Below, piece after piece: positions 9,360-14,373 of a stretch of DNA of 14,373 nucleotides. Made by a program: the position numbers and the translations under genes. Position 1 is the first letter of the stretch. Each line of letters opens with the position of its first letter. The DNA is from Oehlia diaphana (lineage: Eukaryota > Glomeromycota > Glomeromycetes > Glomerales > Glomeraceae). The stretch is from NCBI GenBank assembly GCA_003833135.1, contig QZLH01001378.1, positions 1-14,373 on the forward strand, given 5' to 3'. Below the pieces are notes generated by a model, which was not told where the DNA came from, ran no database searches, and saw only the letters and a list, made by a program, of their open reading frames with translations.

Positions 9360-9559
9360 CTATTTTTATTATTTAATATATATAAAATATGATAATTGCC
9401 AGATTAGGTATTTGCTACGCAAACTCATAACCAAGTTTAGTTAAATTCATATTTTGTTATGCATCTAGAAATCTGACCAATTTAAAATTTAACTATTGGT
9501 TAAGCAAATAAAAATCTCACATGGGGGTAAAATTTCTTATGACCGTTATGCAAATATAA

Positions 9560-9591
9560 ATCTAACCTATTTATATATTGTTCAGGATCCT
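9560..9591 (-). repeat. right terminal inverted repeat
   Basis: Read on the minus strand it begins AGGATCCTGAACAATATATA and matches the left end at 29 of 32 positions. One TAAGCAAAT word lies inside it at 9501-9509, in the same strand orientation as the left-end copies. Confidence 0.85.
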
Positions 9592-9599
9592 TCAACAAT
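9592..9599. repeat. right target-site duplication, TCAACAAT
   Basis: This is an exact copy of 4336-4343, directly outside the right inverted repeat. Confidence 0.85.
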
Positions 9600-9715
9600 G
9601 CTTAGTGATTATAATAAAAACCTTTGCTTAGAGCTATTAATAAAAAATATTTTTGGGACCTTATCTATATAAGTATTTTCTGGAAAATATTTGATTATAC
9701 ATCTTAAACGCAATA

Positions 9716-10398
9716 TCAGTTAGAAATGTCGTATATAATACTAACTAACTGATGATTATTTAATGCATCTCTACTTACTGTATGTAGCATTTGAGATGAC
9801 GCGTCCCATTTATTGCTCATCTGGTAATGATTTTTTTTGGTTGTGAAGTTATTTACTGCACCATATTCAGTAATCGATGAAATAATATGATAAATCCAGT
9901 TATGGAATTTGGGTAGTTGCAATTGGGACAGGGAATATGGGGAAAATAACTTTTTACTCAAATAATATTAAGTGACTATAAATAGATTAAAACTACATAC
10001 ATATACTGTATATATATATATTAATCATATCAATTGATACACTTACTTTAAATATTTTAAATCTGATTCTGTAAATTTATTTTTTGAGAAAAAATGTACA
10101 TCCTATTCCAATCAACATATAGCTGAACTAATTGTTTATTGATAACAAATACAAGTTGCCATATCATTGCATGAAACTCATCTGCCGTAAACCATTTAAT
10201 ATTACTTAACCGTATTTAAATAACTTAAGTCCTGAAAAATGTGGTATTTTTGCCAATCAACTATCAAATGCTATTACTCCATTTGAACTGCACCATTCTG
10301 TCAGCAATTCTCATGTATATTCAACTTGATATTTATATAAATCAAGATCCAAATGGTGCATACATTCAGGCAAATAAGCCTGATATATATTTAATTGT
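9716..10398 (-). pseudogene. remnant of a Plavaka/CACTA-like transposase, C-terminal part
   Basis: Two exons are visible on the minus strand. The first (10398-10047) reads QAYLPECMHHLDLDLYKYQ, then a stretch with stops (EYT*ELLTEW, FDS*LAKIPHFSGLKLFKYG), then after a frameshift WFTADEFHAMIWQLVF. It ends near KFTESDLKYLK at a GTAAGT donor. An intron of 71 bp (9976-10046) follows, then LSPYSL-type sequence: SQLQLPKFHNWIYHIISSIT, EYGAVNNFTT, MSNKWDASSQMLHTVSRDAL. MHHLDLxLxxYQ, IPxFxGLKxF and LPKFHxWxYH with EYG are hallmarks I associate with fungal Plavaka-type CMC transposases. At least three stops and two frameshifts make it dead, and about 15 residues after NNFTT appear deleted. No terminal repeats were found. 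Confidence 0.6.
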
Positions 10399-10462
10399 CT
10401 ATCATATAAAAAAGTAAATTAATAATGTATATTAGAATCTTAGCATTTAATGAAATACTTAC

Positions 10463-11096
10463 GATAATTTCCAGAATGGATTTTCAATCTTATGTATTGA
10501 AAAATGTTAAGATCAGTAAGATCATTATCCATGATAATTATGCGCCTGGCCTCTTGGATCAATTTATATAATTTTTTTATCGATTGACCCACCAGATGAC
10601 TTTGTGCTTGAGCAATTATAGATACTATTTCATCAAGTCATAAATCGTATAGGGGCACTTACATTTTTTATTACATTTGCAATTGAATTTAGTAATATGA
10701 TGTAAACTCTCTATCTAGCAAACAACCTTTTGTGATCGGGTAGATTTATATGCCATGAATATCACAATATAATTTGAGGTCAAGTCTTGTAGTGACGGCA
10801 TTAGAATAAGAATGGCGTGTAGATAATACTAGTAAATTCATATTATCAGGTATAATAAGGTGTTCAATCCTACATAAATATCATCTTCACTGGGCAAGGG
10901 GTTTATGTACCTCTCCTCATAAGTTTCTGTAGTCATAAGGATCTCACTATATTTGACCCAAGATGGCATTTTCACGAAAGCTTTAGGGAAACCTAGGCCT
11001 TTTACCTTGCAAGATGAGAGTGATATTTTTTATTTTCTTACTGAATTTTTCTGCGATAGATGAGTTGCATTCAAAAACTTCCCCAGGTTTATCACT
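10463..11096 (-). pseudogene. remnant of an origin-binding-protein-type superfamily helicase
   Basis: The minus strand reads, in pieces: SDKPGEVFECNSSIAEKFSK; GLGFPKAFVKMPSWVKYSEI; then TETYEERYINPLPSEDDIYV; EHLIIPDNMN; LVLSTRHSYSNAVTTRL (motif Ia-like); a Cys-rich NCKCNKKCKCP; L-DEI at 10637-10629 (motif II, Walker B); and RIIIMDNDLTDLN (motif III-like). This order fits the Herpes_ori_bp-like helicase family found in fungal genomes, a family I infer from memory. The P-loop expected just after EDDIYVG is absent, as if deleted at about 10867. Stops at 10715 (VVC*IES) and 10638 (YDL*LDE), and frameshifts near 11000, 10750 and 10730, finish it. It runs into the Plavaka remnant through a GTAAGT donor and a 64-bp intron-like gap. 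Confidence 0.55.
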
Positions 11097-11189
11097 ATTT
11101 TGTCAAAAACATTTTACAATGAACCTCCTACTGCTAACGCATACACAGCCAAACTACTGCTGATTCTTCATTAGGAAGTCATGGGAAAA

Positions 11190-11326
11190 ATGTTCATCAA
11201 ATGTACATTGGCCACTTGATGTACATTATAAAGAAATGCTGAACATCAGACCCTGCAATGTACTACCGATGTCACAACATTTGATGTGCATCACCAAATT
11301 TTTAATGTCCATTAACGATGTATATT
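11190..11326. mobile_element. hairpin-type miniature element, about 137 bp
   Basis: The first 45 bp (ATGTTCATCAAATGTACATT...) and the reverse complement of the last 45 bp (AATATACATCGTTAATGGAC...) align through most of their length with small gaps, so almost the whole segment can fold back on itself. Each arm also contains the small repeat TTGATGT(A/G)CAT. No target duplication is clear. It separates the helicase remnant from the next pseudogene. Confidence 0.5.
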
Positions 11327-12084
11327 ATTTTATTATAACAATATTTAATAAATATTAAAATATTAATTACATAAAATATAAAACGTGAAATCAACTACAA
11401 TTAAACTGCATACTGTATATTTTATTATAGAATGGTTATAAAATGGTTTTACAATTACTCACTATTCAGTTTCTTACTATGATTAATTATCACTACAGTA
11501 TATTGATAGGTTGGTATGCTCATTGACTGCTATTTATATTCCTTTTTATCATTATCATCACGATTGACTTCTTCTTGATCATCACCTTCCTATTCTTCCT
11601 GTTCATCCTGCTTTTTCTGTTTAAACATTAATTAATCAATGACATATGATAAATAATAATTATTTGAATACCTTGTCATTATTTAATTTTTCCATGCATT
11701 TGGTTATGTTTTCTCCAGAAAGCATTGTTGCTTGCACATTTACATCCAACAATTGCAATAACAAATAAACAATTGTTGGTAGTAAACTTATCTTCTTTGA
11801 ACACTTGACTTGTAATTTGATTTATATAGGTGTCATTATCTTTATCGCTGTCCTTAACCTGACTCCAAAAATTTTTCTTGGCCTACAAAACATCTGTTGA
11901 ATTTTTCCAATTAGCAATCTCATCAAAAGACGCCTTTTGTCCAGGAATTTCTCCAAGGAAAACCTTACCAAATGTGTTTGATATTGCACTCTTTATGTTC
12001 CTAACATAATTAGCACATCTAATGCGAAATTTGTTATATACCTGAAATGTGTGGGCAGATCAGTATTATAATTTTTTAATAGAA

Positions 12085-12315
12085 CATCACATATTATTGC
12101 GAATAAATCAACTTTTTCCAGAATCTTTTCCACCCGCCAGCTGTATTATTTTCGATCTTTGAACACATAGTTTCGTTACTTGGATCTTTTTTCAAGAAAA
12201 ACAATTCTGAACACATTAGTTACGGTTTGCTAAATTACAATTGAAATAGATGCTCATTAGAAAGGAACTTTTTCAAAAAAAGTCAACCTGAAAACATAGT
12301 AGCGCTTACTGAATG
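12085..12315 (-). repeat. short imperfect internal duplications within the pseudogene
   Basis: Three related words occur in succession on the minus strand: CTACTATGTTTTCAGGTTGA, CTAATGTGTTCAGAATTG and AACTATGTGTTCAAAGATCG. The first two are about 60 bp apart and extend into TTTxTTGAAAAA. The encoded pieces YYVFRLTFFEK, TNVFRIVFLEK and NYVFKDRK are correspondingly alike. Confidence 0.45.
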
Positions 12316-13016
12316 CCAAAATTGCTTTTTCTTAGTATGTCCTTGATTCTCCATTGGAATTCTCATTACTTTCATTACATGATGATTGTGCTTTGATAAA
12401 CTCGTTGATCACGTTTTCTGTTTGAAAAGACGATTTTTTAGCTAAAAGCACTTCTTCATATACCTTCTTAGAATAATACAGAGCCTTGCCTAACGTTTCA
12501 TCTTTCTCACTAAGATGAGGCGCTGTAATACAAATAATTAAATTTAATAACAATCATCATTCAGTTAACATTCCTATCACTTTCTTACCCTTTGTAGTTT
12601 CATTTCAAGTATTCATACTTTTATGTTTGTGGTGCTCAATTTCTGAAGAAGAATCATTCTGAAATAACATATGATGAGTTAGTTGAGTGTATACATTTGA
12701 ACCACTAGTAATACCCAATATAAGATTTGAATCTTTCAAATTCATATCGTAAAAGGGAATTGAAATGGAATTTTTTGATTTTTTAGAAGTCAAACTATGA
12801 ATTCTAGTAGCTGGAATTTCAACATGTTCTACTGGGATCTTGAAACATTATTTATCTAAATCATTTGAATCACAAATTTCAATATGGACATTGTCTGAAC
12901 ATTGCTAGCAGAATCTTTTGATGTAATAGAGGCATCTCTTTTGAAGAACTTGACGATATTTTCTAATAATAATAATTGTTATTATAATCATCATTAATAT
13001 AAATACAAGTACAATT

Positions 13017-13152
13017 GGAGACCGGTCTAGCAAAACAAGGGATTTAGTCTCAAAAAAAAATTTTTAAGTTTATATGATAATTATATGTCAATTTCACTAA
13101 AAATTACAAAATATTTTTGGTCCTAACCCCTTGTTTTGCTAGACAGGTCCCC
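13017..13152. mobile_element. 136-bp miniature element with near-perfect inverted ends
   Basis: The ends GGAGACCGGTCTAGCAAAAC and GGGGACCTGTCTAGCAAAAC (the latter read on the minus strand) match at 24 of the first 27 positions. The interior is AT-rich and non-coding. I could not find a target duplication. It lies right after the first codons of the 11530-13203 pseudogene, so it either interrupts exon 1 or sits in a first intron. Confidence 0.7.
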
Positions 13153-13239
13153 AGAGAGAGGATTATTTGATTTAGTTGATGATTTAGTTGATTTAGATGA
13201 CATTTTTTTATCCCTTTTTGGAAATTCGTGTAATATCAC

Positions 13240-13420
13240 ATGATATTGCAGTGTCAATCGGCCCCATTGGCCCATCACAGCATGGTTCAGCTTGGTTTAA
13301 CTTAAGTTTTCAAGTCAATTCAGTTTAGCTTAGTTCAACTTTTTATTAGCGTAACTTAACTTTAACTTCAAGTCAGACTGAACTGGGCCGATAACAATAC
13401 TAAGTCAGAGATATCACGCA
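13240..13420. mobile_element. imperfect foldback element, about 180 bp
   Basis: The outer arms share TGATAT and, further in, ATCGGCCC (13257-13264 on plus, and inverted at 13386-13393). Overall pairing is imperfect. The interior contains a direct repeat built on AACTTxAxxTTCAAGTCA (about 13301 and 13367) and variants of CAGCTTGGTTxAAC / TAGCTTAGTTCAAC. It lies immediately upstream of the pseudogene start at 13203. It is more GC-rich than its surroundings. Confidence 0.4.
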
Positions 13421-13526
13421 GTACTAAAAAATCAGGCTTAATAACAGTTTAAGCAAAACTCGACTTACTGAATTCAGCACTACAAGTAACAGGGTATACA
13501 TATAAATGTTACTGTATGATCAGCTA

Positions 13527-13580
13527 AACTGTACTGTACAAATAATCATTGTACGATTTTTTTTTCCGTACAGTACAGTT
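13527..13580. repeat. perfect 13-bp inverted repeat with a 28-nt loop
   Basis: AACTGTACTGTAC at 13527-13539 pairs exactly with GTACAGTACAGTT at 13568-13580. The loop contains a further TGTAC and a T-run. It may be the tip of a small foldback element. The DNA between 13421 and 13526 holds nothing I can name. Confidence 0.6.
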
Positions 13581-13619
13581 CTTTTTTCATGTGATTTTGT
13601 CACGTGTATATTTAATCTA

Positions 13620-13940
13620 TTTGTTTATCGCAGATAATCTTTTTTTCATCCACTTTTGACTTTTCGTGTACTATTTTTTTTTCTTTTGTTCTCTTATTTT
13701 TTTTGAAATCATCTTTTTTTTAAGACTTGGAATGACTTTCTTAGAAAAGTCTAGCGCACAGTTCAAGGTAATTTTTATTGTTTTTTTACTATTTTACTGT
13801 TTTATTTATTTATTTATTTATTTGTTGCTTTTTACTTTTGCTAACTATTTTTTTAGACAATTTCAACATAGTTGCTTCTTACTGAAATATTTTAGCTACT
13901 AAGGAACTGAAGTATGTCATTTTTCTTATTATTTTATTGT
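13620..13940. other. T-rich spacer, no supported gene
   Basis: It contains (TTTA)n at about 13800-13823 and one exon-like stretch (GACTTTCTTAGAAAAGTCTA, then CAAGGTAATT). A plus-strand frame at 13666-13902 is almost all Phe, Leu, Ile and Tyr and is a composition artefact. Confidence 0.5.
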
Positions 13941-14373
13941 TTTCTGTTACTTCTTTTGATTTTGAAACTTATTAATCATTTCTTCTTTTTCATGGGCGGT
14001 GATTTTCTTTTTTTATTTCTAATTTTTTTTTTTTGTTACTGTCACTTCCTAACATCTTTCTTATATTTCTTTTTTTGTTCCTGACACCTTTTTTTTTTTT
14101 TTTTTTCGCTCTTGACGCTTTCTTTCTTTTGTTTTCTGTCCTTGACGATTCCTGATACTTCTCTTTTATTGTTTTCCATATCTGATACTTCTACGTCTAT
14201 TTGTTTTTCGTTTCTGACATCTCCCTTTTGTTGTTTCTCATCCTTTCTTTCATTTTTTTCATTCCTGATGCATCCTATTTCGTTCTTGACATTTCCTTTT
14301 CATTTTTTTTTCGTTCTGATGCTTTTCTTTCTTTGTTTTCTGTTCCTGACACTTCCTTTTCGTTTTTTTTTCA
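13940..14373. repeat. 30-bp minisatellite, degenerate, running off the window
   Basis: A core of the form T(T/C)CTGA(C/T)(A/G)CTT recurs at about 14081, 14111, 14141, 14181, 14213, 14264, 14285, 14316 and 14345, mostly 30 bp apart, with T-rich or TC-rich filler. Because 30 is a multiple of three, the minus strand reads a Lys/Glu-rich decapeptide pattern such as SGTENKERKA and SERKKNEKEM, but TAG stops interrupt it. It may be non-coding or the worn end of a repetitive protein gene lying beyond the window. Confidence 0.6.

Larger units (their letters stand above)
4344..9591 (-). mobile_element. complete 5,248-bp DNA transposon, P-element/THAP9-like (proposed)
   Basis: The element is bounded by 32-bp terminal inverted repeats matching at 29 of 32 positions and flanked by a perfect 8-bp duplication, TCAACAAT. 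It carries one transposase-like gene on the minus strand that fills most of the interior (start near 9209, stop at 4545). An 8-bp duplication fits the P and hAT superfamilies among others. The gene's D-x-x-H motif (DPKH), its late ExFFGxxR-like motif, and a repeat length near the 31 bp of Drosophila P favour P. That classification is inference; the ends and duplication are seen directly. The coding region is broken, so it is not autonomous now. The divergence between the two ends and the nested insertion show that it is old. Confidence 0.8.
11530..13203 (-). pseudogene. decayed multi-exon gene of unknown function
   Basis: The proposed start is ATG 13203 (MSSKSTKSSTKSNNPLSG), cut by a miniature element at 13152. 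After it come NIVKFFKRDASITSKDSASN, HIEICDSNDLDK*CFKIPVE and SNLILGITSGSNVYTQ. A 65-bp intron (12524-12588) joins ETTK to APHLSEKDETLGKALYYSKK in phase. The frame runs on through SKRYYVFRLTFFEK to YSWRVEKILEKVDLFAIICD with several stops. A frameshift leads into 12041-11679 (VYNKFRIRCANYVRNIKSAI ... NWKNSTDVL*AKKNFWSQV). A 55-bp intron (11617-11671) precedes an acidic tail (KKQDEQEE*EGDDQEEVNRD) ending at TAG 11530-11532. There are at least six stops and three frameshifts. I do not recognise the domain. The Ser/Lys-rich start and acidic tail suggest a nuclear protein, but that is a guess. Confidence 0.55.

Noticed and set aside
13666..13902. Plus-strand hydrophobic frame resembling a membrane protein
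   Set aside because: The Phe/Leu/Tyr/Ile content comes from T-runs and a TTTA microsatellite.

Overview
The window is AT-rich DNA (long T-runs and A-runs, few GC-rich stretches) from a eukaryote, with short introns of about 55-90 bp bounded by GT..AG. The mix of decayed fungal transposon families, small exons and hairpin-type miniature elements most resembles an arbuscular mycorrhizal fungus (Glomeromycotina, Rhizophagus-like). That assignment is an inference from remembered family resemblance, not from a search.

Layout. (1) 1-1106: a small two-exon gene on the minus strand (21-490) with a TATA box, then a second minus-strand ORF (780-1106), both of unknown function. (2) 1107-3140: a polypyrimidine tract, then a striking array of about eleven 120-bp units, each holding a splice-acceptor-like and mostly a splice-donor-like sequence around a 32-46 nt exon-like core. 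(3) 3140-4335: palindromic AT-rich DNA and a three-copy 185-bp tandem repeat. (4) 4344-9591: a structurally complete DNA transposon with 32-bp terminal inverted repeats (29/32 matching) and a perfect 8-bp target-site duplication, TCAACAAT. It carries one large transposase-like gene on the minus strand (about 9209 down to 4545), broken by frameshifts and stops, and a 486-bp miniature element inserted at one of its splice acceptors. (5) 9716-11096: minus-strand remains of a Plavaka/CACTA-like transposase and, directly upstream, of a replication-origin-binding-type helicase that has lost its Walker A region. (6) 11190-11326: a hairpin-type miniature element. (7) 11530-13203: a decayed multi-exon minus-strand gene of unknown function, interrupted near its start by another miniature element (13017-13152). 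(8) 13240-14373: two more inverted-repeat structures, then a 30-bp minisatellite running off the window.

The main result is item 4. The 8-bp duplication, about 31-bp inverted repeats, a D-x-x-H motif (DPKH) and a late E-x-F-F-G motif together suggest a P-element/THAP9-like DDE transposon whose N-terminus has a CxC..H..C finger and a PCNA-binding-like motif instead of a THAP domain. Its premature stops, and those of the neighbouring remnants, are mostly one C-to-T or G-to-A change away from Gln, Arg or Trp codons, which points to decay through cytosine deamination. Nothing between about 4545 and 13203 looks intact as a protein-coding gene; 21-490 is the best candidate for a living gene.
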